Of a stretch of DNA of 64,000 bases, positions 26,944-35,521 are shown piece by piece; positions within the stretch are counted from its first letter, which is position 1, and every line of letters begins with the position of its first letter. Below the pieces are notes generated by a model. That model saw nothing but the letters and a program-made list of their open reading frames with translations, made no database searches and was not told the DNA's origin. This DNA comes from Lactiplantibacillus paraplantarum (lineage in GTDB: Bacteria > Bacillota > Bacilli > Lactobacillales > Lactobacillaceae), in assembly GCF_003641145.1 (NCBI RefSeq), contig NZ_CP032744.1:868001-932000 (forward strand), written 5' to 3'. Position numbers and translations under genes: made by a program.

Positions 26944-27555
26944 TTATTTGATGAATTTGACTTGTTCGTTGATTTTCTTAATTTCGGCTTCCTTGCGTTC
27001 GTTAAAAATAATTTTATTTTTTTCAAACAGGTTGTCACCAGTCGTATCGATCGAGACGATGAAGGGGCCAAAGTCTTTAACTTCACAAGCCCAGAGCGTT
27101 TCCGGCATGCCGAGGTCCTTCCACTGAGCATCAACAATCTTTTCAACGTGTAGGGCTGCGTAAACGGCGTTACCGGCTGGATAGACGAGGTGTAGGGCAT
27201 GATACTTTTTGCAGGCGCGTTCGGTACCGGGGCCCATGCCACCCTTACCGACGATGAGTTTGACATGGGTTTGTTTAACAAATTCTTCTTCGAACTTTTC
27301 CATCCGCATACTGGTGGTTGGTCCGACTGCGACCATTTCGTACTGGTCATTGCCCAAATCTTTAATAATTGGCCCGGCGTGAAGAATAGCGCGGTCAGTT
27401 ACGTTAACCGGTAACGGCCGGTGTTCCTCGACGAGTCGACGATGGGCCACGTCACGGCAAGTTGTTAGTGAGCCGTTCAAATAAACGATGTCACCGATGC
27501 GGATATCCTTGATGTCATCGTCCGAAATCGGGGTAGTTAAATGGTAAGTTTTCAT
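26944..27555 (-). CDS. ttdB: L(+)-tartrate dehydratase beta subunit / class I fumarase C-terminal domain
   Basis: 203 residues. The motifs GDIVYLNGSLTTCRDVAHRRL near 25-45, HAGPIIK near 65 and GPTTSMRME with KGGMG are those of the small beta-domain subunit of two-part class I hydro-lyases. It overlaps ttdA by 4 nt (ATGA), so the two are made in equal amounts. The reaction is tartrate to oxaloacetate plus water, or fumarate to malate. I prefer tartrate because of the separate class II fumarase at 44.5 kb, the subunit sizes and the carrier and AraC neighbours. Confidence 0.85.
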   Translation of the reverse strand: MKTYHLTTPISDDDIKDIRIGDIVYLNGSLTTCRDVAHRRLVEEHRPLPVNVTDRAILHAGPIIKDLGNDQYEMVAVGPTTSMRMEKFEEEFVKQTHVKLIVGKGGMGPGTERACKKYHALHLVYPAGNAVYAALHVEKIVDAQWKDLGMPETLWACEVKDFGPFIVSIDTTGDNLFEKNKIIFNERKEAEIKKINEQVKFIK

Positions 27556-28484
27556 GATAATTCGACTCCTTTGTTCAGTGGTAAGTCATAGTTTAGATCT
27601 TCGTCAAAGTTAATGAGTCCACGGCGGTGTGACCAGCAGCCGGTGCTAACGGCGACCCCGATCGTTGAGGGGTGCCGAGCGGTGTTCTCGACGTTAACGC
27701 CCATGACGGACTTTTGACCACCGAAGCCTTGGGGTCCCAGGCCAATATGGTTAATACCATCTTCCAATAAGTGTTCAAGTTTGGCAGCATTAGCATTGGG
27801 ATTTTCGCTATCGACACGCCGCATTAAGGCTAACTTGGAGTTGAGGGCGGCGGTTTCAACGGATGTTGCGACCCCAACACCCACGAGTAATGGTGGGCAA
27901 GCGTTGATCCCGTAACTCGTCATTCGATCCATGACGAAACGGACAACGCCTTCGTATCCTTCGCCGGGCATCAATACCTTGGCCGCACCGGGGAGGGTAC
28001 AGCCGCCCCCAGCCATATAGACGTACATTGAAATATCGGTACCGTTACCATCAACTTGTAGGAAGATGGATGGAATCCCATCCCCAATATTCATACCGGT
28101 GTTGTATTCATCAAAGGTCTGGACGGCGTTATGCCGCAGGGGTGCTTTTTTAGTACCGCGATACACGGCATCTTTTAAGATTTGATTCAATTCACCTAAT
28201 AATGGAAACTGGGCACCGCACTTGATGAAGAATTGTAGTGCCCCCGTATCTTGACAACTTGGGCGTTGCAATTTATTAGCGAGCAGCTGATTTTCCATCA
28301 TCGTGTCATAGACTAGTTTTTGTAAGGGGTCAACTTCAATCTTGCTGAGTTCTTCAAGTTTAGCGGTCACATCATCTGGCAAGCGGTGGCTAATAAGGGC
28401 GATGTAGTTAGCCAGAATGTCGCGCATGCGCTGGCCCTTAGTTGATAAAACGGGTTCGGTATAGTCGTAAGTCATTGTATCCAT
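27552..28484 (-). CDS. ttdA: L(+)-tartrate dehydratase alpha subunit / class I fumarase N-terminal domain
   Basis: 310 residues, the Fe-S catalytic subunit. QRPSCQDTGALQFF near 77-90 contains the first cluster cysteine; the others are expected in GGGCTLPGAAK near 160 and in NACPPLLVGVGVATSVE near 195-210. AGGAGG on the minus strand sets the start at 28484. It is the first gene of the operon ttdA-ttdB-DUF59-carrier. With CitM the oxaloacetate formed would go to pyruvate. The fumarase alternative remains open. Confidence 0.86.
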   Translation of the reverse strand: MDTMTYDYTEPVLSTKGQRMRDILANYIALISHRLPDDVTAKLEELSKIEVDPLQKLVYDTMMENQLLANKLQRPSCQDTGALQFFIKCGAQFPLLGELNQILKDAVYRGTKKAPLRHNAVQTFDEYNTGMNIGDGIPSIFLQVDGNGTDISMYVYMAGGGCTLPGAAKVLMPGEGYEGVVRFVMDRMTSYGINACPPLLVGVGVATSVETAALNSKLALMRRVDSENPNANAAKLEHLLEDGINHIGLGPQGFGGQKSVMGVNVENTARHPSTIGVAVSTGCWSHRRGLINFDEDLNYDLPLNKGVELS

Positions 28485-28627
28485 AACTGGTTTCCTCCTA
28501 TCAATTTACAGGTTTATTGTAGGTGAGCCGGGTGTAGAAAACTAACCGCTACTAGACAGATTAAAGGGTGGTATGAATTGTGAAAATAGTGATAAGGTCA
28601 GTAATTGTCGCTTTGAAATGACAAAAA

Positions 28628-28672
28628 AATACCAAGATACGTTGACAAGTGATGTTGTCATATCTTGGTATT
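28628..28672 (-). terminator. Terminator after the AraC regulator gene
   Basis: Nested stem: 28628-28639 with 28661-28672 (12 bp), and inner TGACA/TGTCA. A T-run on the minus strand follows. Confidence 0.8.
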
Positions 28673-28740
28673 AACCGATAATTAATAAAAATAACGGTAA
28701 GTTCAGTTGTTCGTTATCACAAAAATTGTTATGCCATTCA

Positions 28741-29766
28741 TTATTGATTGAGCAATATTTTTAATTGTGCGATTTTTTGTTTGAGCGCTTGATATTCTTG
28801 AAAATGCAGTTTGTACATGCAACTTTCACAAGCGCTAAGCTGGTCGGTACTTGTGAGTTGAGCCCAATGAGTGAGCTGCTGATGGACAACGGTTCGTTGC
28901 ACGGGTGTGAGTGGCTGCTTAAACTGGTCATATTCAAGACGCTGGCCGTGTGATAAGTGTTGGCGATAACTTGAGGGGGTCTGACCAAAATGTTTTTTAA
29001 ACATTAGATTGAAAGATTTGACCTCCTGAAATCCGTTAGCCAGTGCCAAATCAGCGACCTTAATAGTTGGATCTTCTAGGTCATAGATGGCGTGTTGCAG
29101 TCGACAACGAGTCAGGTACTCGTAAAAATTGAGGCCGAGTTCCGCTTTGAAGATGCGTGAGAGGTAGGCCGGTGAATAGTGGCCAATCTTCGCGGCTTCG
29201 TTTAAGGTGATCGGCTGATCGTAATCCTGGTTAATATAATTAATGACCCGGGTCAGGGAACTTTTAGTTTTGGGCTGGGGGTAAGTCATCGTAACCTGAG
29301 TGTCAAAGAAATCATGATGAAGCAGGTTAGTCAGCTGAAAGTATAAGGCGTTTAAGTCAAAAGTTGACCAGTCATGTTGGTGTAGCCCTAAATATAATTG
29401 GGCCAGGATTTGATGGATTGTCTGGTAATCGTGGTGTTGCGGGGTCGTGACACTGTTGAGTAGAAAGGCACCTGCGCTGAGGTCGATACCCTGACTAGTG
29501 TAAAAATCTGGCATGATATGTAGGCGGAGTGCAAGACATTCCGGGGTCAGGGCAAAGGTGGCGTGGCCACGATTGGCGTTGATTAGGATGAGATCGTTAG
29601 TGTGTAATTGATAGCGGGTACCGTCAACGTTAACTTCGACGGTACCTTGCAGTAGCCACAAGAGTTCAATTTGTGGGTGCCAGTTATAGTGGTAACTGCC
29701 AATTACGTATGTTAATAAATCAAATTGAACGGTCGGGGTTGACTGGAAATGCTGACTAGTTGTCAT
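28741..29766 (-). CDS. AraC-family transcriptional regulator
   Basis: 341 residues. An N-terminal cupin-like sensor domain (about 15-150, with WHPQIELLWLLQGTVEV) is followed by a C-terminal pair of helix-turn-helix motifs (about 178-280: INLNEAAK-type first helix, SPAYLSRIFKAELGLNFYEYL, then VADLALANGFQEVKSFNLMFKKHFGQTPSSYR). A Cys-containing tail of about 60 residues follows. It lies upstream of the ttd operon on the same strand and opposite citG, so tartrate-responsive activation of ttd is likely. The effector is not known. Confidence 0.87.
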   Translation of the reverse strand: MTTSQHFQSTPTVQFDLLTYVIGSYHYNWHPQIELLWLLQGTVEVNVDGTRYQLHTNDLILINANRGHATFALTPECLALRLHIMPDFYTSQGIDLSAGAFLLNSVTTPQHHDYQTIHQILAQLYLGLHQHDWSTFDLNALYFQLTNLLHHDFFDTQVTMTYPQPKTKSSLTRVINYINQDYDQPITLNEAAKIGHYSPAYLSRIFKAELGLNFYEYLTRCRLQHAIYDLEDPTIKVADLALANGFQEVKSFNLMFKKHFGQTPSSYRQHLSHGQRLEYDQFKQPLTPVQRTVVHQQLTHWAQLTSTDQLSACESCMYKLHFQEYQALKQKIAQLKILLNQ

Positions 29767-30019
29767 AGCAATGTCCTCCTTGAAATTGGCTTAACTAGCT
29801 CTAGCTTACACGTTCAAAGGGTCCTTGAACAGCGACTAATGATGAATAAAAAAGAAAAATGACAAAAATTGACTAGTATCAGTTATGATGGAAGTATTAG
29901 TAATCATCATTGTGGCAACTTGAGATTACGACGGGTAGTGGTTGGTATTAGTTCATGTAGGCTGTAATCAAGTTGTCGCGTTTTAGTTATTAGTCGAATG
30001 ATGAAATGGTGGGAAAATA

Positions 30020-30862
30020 GTGGATAATAAAAGAATTGTTAATCATGCGCTACGAGCACTTTTATATGAGGTGACGGTCAATCCGAAACCGGGGTTGGTT
30101 GATCCGTTATCGGCGGGGCCCCATCCAGACATGAATGCTTTTATGTTTATTGATAGTGCGTTGAGTTTGGAACCGTACTTTGACGCTTGTGCGGCAGCGG
30201 GAGCAACGTACACGGCTGCTGACTTAACAGGACTATTTCAACAGATTCGTCACATTGGTGTTCAGGCAGAACGGACCATGTTTGCGGCGACCAACGGCGT
30301 AAATACGCACAAAGGGGCGGTATTTTCACTGGGAGTGCTAGTGACTGCATCGGCCTATCAGTCACAGCACCTGAACGGCGATTTAGCGACGATTGTGCGG
30401 GCGATGCTGATGGGCCTAACGGCAAATGATTTTAGTACTTTGAATGCGAAGGAGCCGGCGACCTTGACTGCGGGTGAACGACAATATTTAAATTATGGAA
30501 TCAAGGGGATTCGTGGTGAGGCTGAGGCAGGCTATCCAACTGTGATGCAAGTAGCACTACCAGCCTTACAACGCAGTCATGGTACGATCAATCAACGTTT
30601 ATTGGATACTTTGATGGCAATTGTGCAAGCGACGGTCGATACTAATCTGGTTAAACGGGCGCAAGATCCTCACGTCATTGACTGGGTGCATGGTCAAGCA
30701 CAACGGTATTTTGACTTAGGTGGTAGTCGCAGCGAAGCTGGAATGGCGTTTTTGCGCGAATTGAATCAAATCTTTGTTGATCGTAATTACAGTTTGGGTG
30801 GGTCAGCCGACTTGTTGATTTTAACAATTTTTATTGGGTTACAGTTACAAATATTAGCCTAA
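30020..30862 (+). CDS. citG: Triphosphoribosyl-dephospho-CoA synthase (CitG)
   Basis: 280 residues from GTG 30020. Motifs NPKPGLVDPLSAGPHPDMN near 20-38, TNGVNTHKGAVFSLG near 93-107 and SRSEAGMAF/GGSADLL near the end are those of CitG/MdcB. It makes the 2'-(5''-triphosphoribosyl)-3'-dephospho-CoA precursor of the prosthetic group on CitD. Here it stands 9 kb from citCDEF and 17 kb from citX, unlike the usual clustered arrangement, and is divergent from the AraC gene. Confidence 0.88.
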   Translation: MDNKRIVNHALRALLYEVTVNPKPGLVDPLSAGPHPDMNAFMFIDSALSLEPYFDACAAAGATYTAADLTGLFQQIRHIGVQAERTMFAATNGVNTHKGAVFSLGVLVTASAYQSQHLNGDLATIVRAMLMGLTANDFSTLNAKEPATLTAGERQYLNYGIKGIRGEAEAGYPTVMQVALPALQRSHGTINQRLLDTLMAIVQATVDTNLVKRAQDPHVIDWVHGQAQRYFDLGGSRSEAGMAFLRELNQIFVDRNYSLGGSADLLILTIFIGLQLQILA

Positions 30863-30868
30863 TAATGC

Positions 30869-30900
30869 GTGTTGTGGTTATGAACCACGACACTTTTTTT
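30869..30900 (+). terminator. Terminator after citG
   Basis: An 11-bp stem with one G-T pair (30869-30879 with 30883-30893), loop ATG, then seven T. The following stretch to 31116 shows nothing that I can name. Confidence 0.85.
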
Positions 30901-31116
30901 ATACCAAGTATTAATGGAAAATAAATGGCTACTTCAATACCTAGTTACTGATTGAAAGGTAATTACTAGGTGGTAAAGTTCTTGATAGCTGTGTCAGTAG
31001 GCTCTTAAGAGAATGCTGAGTCAACTGGGGTGGGTGTTTTAACTATTGAAAACCATATTTAAATAAGCAGGAATTTAATACCGGTTATAAAAAAGTCAAC
31101 ACTGCCTAACAATTAT

Positions 31117-31145
31117 TTGCATTGGTGTTAATTATCGGTTATGCT
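31117..31145 (+). promoter_or_regulatory. Promoter of the metal ABC transporter operon
   Basis: -35 TTGCAT (31117-31122), 17-bp spacer, -10 TATGCT (31140-31145), 47 bp before the ATPase start. A regulator site such as an MntR box would be expected here, but I could not assign one. Confidence 0.55.
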
Positions 31146-31192
31146 TATGACGATGTAGAAAACCGACTACCGCGATGAACGGAGGAAATGTG

Positions 31193-31930
31193 ATGTTAAA
31201 AGTACAAAACCTCACCGTGGCATACAGTGACACACCAGTCTTTACTGATGTTGCCGTTAACTTTAACGCCGGCAAAATTACTGGAATCATTGGTCCCAAC
31301 GGTGCGGGTAAATCAACAATGATCAAGGCCATGCTTGGTTTGATCAAGTCCCAATCTGGAACCGTCGAATATGAAGGTCGTGCGCTAAAACAATTTCAAA
31401 AACAGATTGCTTACGTCGAGCAACGCAAGGATCTCGACTTAACTTTTCCAATCAATGTTTTTGACGTCGTTTTGACTGGGACCTATGGCAAGCTTGGACT
31501 CTTTCGAGAACCAAGTAAGGCTGATCGCCAACGCTGCCAAGCAGCCCTTGAACAGTTAGAACTAGCTGACTTAGCACAGCGTCAGATCAGCCAATTGTCT
31601 GGGGGGCAATTACAACGGGTCTTTGTGGCTCGGGCACTAGTTCAACAAGCCGATATCATTATTCTTGATGAGCCCTTCGTCGGCATTGACTTACAGAGTG
31701 AGACGGCGATTATGACGATCTTGCATCAGTGGCGTGACGCCGGCAAGATGATTATTGTCGTGCACCATGATTTGAACAAAGTCTCACGCTACTTTGATGA
31801 CCTCGTGATTTTAAATCACGGCATCGTCGATTATGGTCCCGTGGACGCGGTCTACACACCCGCAAACATTGAACGGACGTTTAGTGCTGATCTTTCGGCC
31901 GTCCTGTTTACGAAGGAGGCAACGCAATGA
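31193..31930 (+). CDS. Manganese/metal ABC transporter ATP-binding protein
   Basis: 245 residues from ATG 31193, set by GGAGG (31181-31185); an upstream in-frame ATG at 31175 is too close to the ribosome-binding site to be used. Walker A GPNGAGKST near 35, signature LSGGQLQR, Walker B IIILDEPFVGID and the switch His in VVHHD are present. It energises the permease and binding protein encoded next, with ATGA overlaps at both junctions. Naming of the mts genes differs between species, so no symbol is given. Confidence 0.93.
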   Translation: MLKVQNLTVAYSDTPVFTDVAVNFNAGKITGIIGPNGAGKSTMIKAMLGLIKSQSGTVEYEGRALKQFQKQIAYVEQRKDLDLTFPINVFDVVLTGTYGKLGLFREPSKADRQRCQAALEQLELADLAQRQISQLSGGQLQRVFVARALVQQADIIILDEPFVGIDLQSETAIMTILHQWRDAGKMIIVVHHDLNKVSRYFDDLVILNHGIVDYGPVDAVYTPANIERTFSADLSAVLFTKEATQ

Positions 31931-32802
31931 TGCAATCAATGACGAGTTTTATTACCGCTTTGGGCAAATATGACTTTTTACAAAGTGCTCTAATTACGGC
32001 CATTATGGTCGGGGTCATGTCAGGAATTATTGGTAGTTTTATTATTTTACGAGGTATGTCAATGATGGGCGATGCCATCTCACATGCTGTACTACCCGGT
32101 GTTGCGGTGGCTTATATGCTTGGCATCAACGTATTGATTGGGGCCTCCGTTTTTGGCATTCTAGCAGCCAGTTTGATTGGGTTCGTTGCGAGCCGGAGCA
32201 AGATTAAGACTGACACCTCAATCGGGATTGTTTTTAGTGCCTTTTACGCACTCGGCTTTATCCTAATTTCATTGGCTGAGAGTTCAACGAACTTACACCA
32301 CATCTTATTCGGGAACATCCTCGCTGTGAGTGATACCGACATGATGACAACGACGGTGGTGTTAGGACTAGTGATTTTATTCGTGGTCTTCTTCTACAAA
32401 GAATTGTTGATTACGTCGTTTGATCCGACCTTTGCTAAAACCTATGGTCTCAAGGTCCAACTGTTACATTACGCGTTAATGCTGGTCTTGACGCTAGTGA
32501 CCGTTTCTGCCTTGCAAACTGTTGGGATAATTTTAGTGGTCGCGATGTTGATTACACCGGCGGCGACCGCCTTCTTATGGACAGAACGGCTAGCGGTTAT
32601 GCTCGGGTTGTCAGCTTTGATTGGCGTCCTTTCCTCGGTGGTGGGCTTATATCTTAGTTACACATTGAACTGGGCTTCGGGACCGGCCATCGTGTTAGTG
32701 GCGGCCATTTTCTTCGGTATTTCTTTCGTTATTTCGCCTAAGCAGGCCTTGTTGCCGACGCTTTGGAAAGGGCCAGCGGCAGCGCGACGGGTGACGGCAT
32801 GA
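31927..32802 (+). CDS. Manganese/metal ABC transporter permease
   Basis: 291 residues of the ABC-3 (ZnuB/MntB) family with about eight or nine membrane segments. GGMSMMGDAISHAVLPGVAVAYMLG near 40-65 is the usual signature of these permeases. It starts at an ATG overlapping the ATPase stop (ATGATG) and ends overlapping the binding-protein start. It forms the channel for Mn2+ or a similar divalent metal. Confidence 0.92.
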   Translation: MMQSMTSFITALGKYDFLQSALITAIMVGVMSGIIGSFIILRGMSMMGDAISHAVLPGVAVAYMLGINVLIGASVFGILAASLIGFVASRSKIKTDTSIGIVFSAFYALGFILISLAESSTNLHHILFGNILAVSDTDMMTTTVVLGLVILFVVFFYKELLITSFDPTFAKTYGLKVQLLHYALMLVLTLVTVSALQTVGIILVVAMLITPAATAFLWTERLAVMLGLSALIGVLSSVVGLYLSYTLNWASGPAIVLVAAIFFGISFVISPKQALLPTLWKGPAAARRVTA

Positions 32803-33740
32803 AAACGAAATTAATTGCACTGATTGGGGTCATCGCGATGGTTACCGGGATGGCCGTATTCCTGAATCAACGTCAGCAAAGTGCCAAAGCGACGACCACT
32901 AGTGCCAAAATTCGGGTCGTAAGTACTAACTCGATTCTTGATGATATGGTGAAAAATGTGGGTGGACAATACGTCCAAAATTATAGTATTGTGAAGCGTG
33001 GCACCGATCCGCATGAATACGAACCACGGCCAACGGATATTGCGGCCACCGCCGAAGCCGACGTCATCTTTTATAATGGGTTAAATCTTGAAACTGGCGG
33101 CAATGGCTGGTTTAAAAAGTTAGTGACGGCGTCTAAAAAGGATTTTGATCATGATGTTTTTGCGGCCAGTAAAGGAATTAAGGTCAAATATTTAACGACG
33201 AACGTGAATGAGCCCGATCCGCACGCTTGGTTGGACCTTGCCAACGGGATTCAATACGTCAAGAACATCAATCGGACGTTGCAGGCCAAGGATCCAAGCC
33301 ATGCTGCTGCTTACCAAAAGAATACGGACCGCTACGTGGCCAAATTAACCAAGTTGCATCAGGCCGCGCAAACTAAATTCAAACAAATTCCAACGAGTCA
33401 ACGATTATTAGTGACGTCGGAGGGGGCCTTTAAGTACTTCTCGGCGGCTTACCATGTACCGGCTGCTTATATTTGGGAAGTTAATACGGAGTCGCAAGGG
33501 ACACCAGCTCAGATGCGAACGGCGTTGAAGAAAATTGAAGGAACCCAGGTCCGGAGTTTGTTCGTCGAGTCATCGGTATCACCGAAGTCGATGAATAAGC
33601 TGTCACAGGAGACCGGAATTCCCGTTGCTAGCACGATCTTTACCGATTCGCTGGCAGCTAAAGGTAAACCGGGGGACACTTACTATTCAATGTTGAAGTG
33701 GAATCTGGATAAGATTTATGCTGGTTTGACACGGTCATAG
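32799..33740 (+). CDS. mtsA: Manganese-type ABC transporter substrate-binding protein (MtsA)
   Basis: 313 residues from ATG 32799, which overlaps the permease stop. Family ligands are visible: His in GTDPHEYEP, His in EPDPHAWLD, Glu in TSEGAFKYF and Asp in TIFTDSL. A glutamate as third ligand and the lack of a His-rich loop point to Mn rather than Zn, as in PsaA/MntC. The N-terminal segment MKTKLIALIGVIAMVTGMAVF is hydrophobic but has no cysteine, so unlike PsaA this protein is not a lipoprotein; it must be held by an uncleaved anchor or be released. Confidence 0.9.
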   Translation: MKTKLIALIGVIAMVTGMAVFLNQRQQSAKATTTSAKIRVVSTNSILDDMVKNVGGQYVQNYSIVKRGTDPHEYEPRPTDIAATAEADVIFYNGLNLETGGNGWFKKLVTASKKDFDHDVFAASKGIKVKYLTTNVNEPDPHAWLDLANGIQYVKNINRTLQAKDPSHAAAYQKNTDRYVAKLTKLHQAAQTKFKQIPTSQRLLVTSEGAFKYFSAAYHVPAAYIWEVNTESQGTPAQMRTALKKIEGTQVRSLFVESSVSPKSMNKLSQETGIPVASTIFTDSLAAKGKPGDTYYSMLKWNLDKIYAGLTRS

Positions 33741-33786
33741 TGTTTAGAATAGTTTACTAGCTAATGTTAAGGCTGATAGGCCAATC

Positions 33787-33830
33787 AAAATGGACTGCCG
33801 AAGTGAAAACTTCGGCAGTCCATTTTTAGT
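33787..33830 (+). terminator. Terminator of the metal transporter operon
   Basis: A perfect 18-bp stem (33787-33804 with 33809-33826) with a GAAA loop and a T-run. It also serves the converging small gene. Confidence 0.9.
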
Positions 33831-33851
33831 TTTGAGATATTTGGTGTGTAT

Positions 33852-34163
33852 CTAGTCTTCTGATTCGAATGACAATTCCGTCATCGATAGTTCCAGATCA
33901 TCGAGTACGTCATTTTCACTCAGAAATTGTTCCCAGGCAGCGGGGGTTTGTTCCCGGGTGTGGGGGACGATTTTATCATGAATATTAGCAATCACATCAT
34001 CGAGCATCTTATCAGCTTGACGAGCAATTTCGGCATCGTTGTAGCGCCGCGCCGGGGCCCGGTCTTCATTTTGACGATTTAGAAAATCGGTTGCTTTATC
34101 CATGAAAATTGTAATTACTTGCGAGTTGTTCGCGAGGTAGTCTTTTAAAGTATCGTTATCCAA
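33852..34163 (-). CDS. Small acidic protein of unknown function
   Basis: 103 residues, no signal peptide or membrane segment, predicted helical, with an acidic end DVLDDLELSMTELSFESED. GAGGACAAA precedes the ATG on the minus strand as a plausible ribosome-binding site. It lies alone between the mts terminator and the L-LDH promoter region. I do not recognise a family; it is probably cytosolic. Confidence 0.7.
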   Translation of the reverse strand: MDNDTLKDYLANNSQVITIFMDKATDFLNRQNEDRAPARRYNDAEIARQADKMLDDVIANIHDKIVPHTREQTPAAWEQFLSENDVLDDLELSMTELSFESED

Positions 34164-34562
34164 AGTATTTGTCCTCTCATGGTTGGATTGTACTTCTAAT
34201 ATACCACGTTATGCGATTTTTGACTGATATCGGGCACATACTAGCTGGTTAAAAGGGTGAGTTATGGTGGTGCAAGATGAACTAATCGACGTAGCAAGCC
34301 GTCAGTAATTGGAAAAATGCAATCGCTTACGAATATGTTTTCACAAACTGACACTTTAGAAATCGTTCACAATTTAAATAATCTCAATGAGCGCCATAAC
34401 AGCACTTTTAAGCATAATTATATTTAAATTTTTCAAAAAAATAATTTATTTTTAAAAAATTAGCAAAAATGAAAGCATTTGCGTTATAATACTTGTGAGT
34501 TAAGTAACTAACTTAGTGAACGTGTTTTATCTAAAAGTTTTTAATGGAAGAAGGATATGGAT
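34164..34562 (+). promoter_or_regulatory. AT-rich control region of the L-LDH gene
   Basis: A 399-bp stretch without a gene. TATAAT at 34485-34490 is a likely -10. GAAAGCATTTGCG just before it resembles a cre but lacks the central CG. A very AT-rich tract (34415-34470) precedes it and may act as an upstream element. Confidence 0.4.
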
Positions 34563-35492
34563 ATGGATAAGAAACAACGCAAAATAGTCATCGTTGGTGA
34601 CGGTTCAGTTGGATCATCATTTGCCTTTTCACTTGTTCAGAATTGTGCACTTGACGAATTAGTCATCGTTGATTTGGTCAAACAGCATGCGGAAGGTGAC
34701 GTTAAGGATTTAGAAGATGTGGCAGCCTTCACTAACGCGACTAATATTCATACCGGAGAATATACGGATGCCCATGATGCCGATATCGTTGTGATTACGG
34801 CTGGGGTCCCTCGTAAGCCGGGCGAGAGTCGGTTAGATTTGATCAACCGCAATACGAAGATTCTTGAATCAATCGTCAAACCGGTTGTTGCGAGTGGCTT
34901 TAACGGGTGCTTTGTGATTTCTAGCAATCCAGTCGATATTCTAACTTCCATGACGCAACGGCTGTCGGGTTTTCCACGCAATCGGGTCATTGGTACAGGG
35001 ACTTCTCTTGATACAGCGCGCTTACGAGTTGCATTAGCACAGAAGTTGCATGTGTCAACGAATGCGGTTAATGCGGCGGTGCTTGGCGAACATGGTGACA
35101 GTTCAATCGTCAATTTTGATGAAATTACTGTTAATGAGCAACCCCTTGCAACGGTGACAACCGTCGATGAACAGTTCAAAACTGAGATTGAACAAGCGGT
35201 TCGCGGCAAAGGTGGACAGATTATTAACCAAAAAGGCGCGACGTTCTATGGAGTCGCAATTAGCTTAATGCAGATCTGTCGGGCAATTTTAAATGATGAA
35301 AATGCCGAGTTAATTGTCTCAGCCGCTTTGTCTGGCCAATACGGAATTAATGATTTGTACTTAGGGTCACCGGCAATCATTAATCGTAACGGTCTTCAAA
35401 AGGTGATTGAAGCTGATTTATCAGAGGATGAACGTACACGGATGCAACACTTTGCAACTAAGATGCTAGCCATGATGAATGTAGCTTCATAA
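34563..35492 (+). CDS. ldhL2: L-lactate dehydrogenase
   Basis: 309 residues from the second ATG (34563), better spaced from GGAAGAAGGA than the ATG at 34557. The NAD motif GDGSVGSSFAF is near 14, catalytic Arg lies in GVPRKPGESR, Asp/Arg in GTSLDTARLR and the proton-relay His in GEHGDSS. It is probably the second L-LDH of the species (hence the symbol). The context is organic acids: a DASS carrier follows after 29 nt in the same direction, so they form an operon. It likely serves NADH balance during dicarboxylate use. Confidence 0.9.
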   Translation: MDKKQRKIVIVGDGSVGSSFAFSLVQNCALDELVIVDLVKQHAEGDVKDLEDVAAFTNATNIHTGEYTDAHDADIVVITAGVPRKPGESRLDLINRNTKILESIVKPVVASGFNGCFVISSNPVDILTSMTQRLSGFPRNRVIGTGTSLDTARLRVALAQKLHVSTNAVNAAVLGEHGDSSIVNFDEITVNEQPLATVTTVDEQFKTEIEQAVRGKGGQIINQKGATFYGVAISLMQICRAILNDENAELIVSAALSGQYGINDLYLGSPAIINRNGLQKVIEADLSEDERTRMQHFATKMLAMMNVAS

Positions 35493-35521
35493 AAAAGAGT
35501 AAGTAGGTAGGAGGAATTGAG

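Noticed and set aside
34470..34485. GAAAGCATTTGCG upstream of ldhL2 as a cre site
   Set aside because: The central CG is replaced by CA and the second half is poor; mentioned only as part of the control region.
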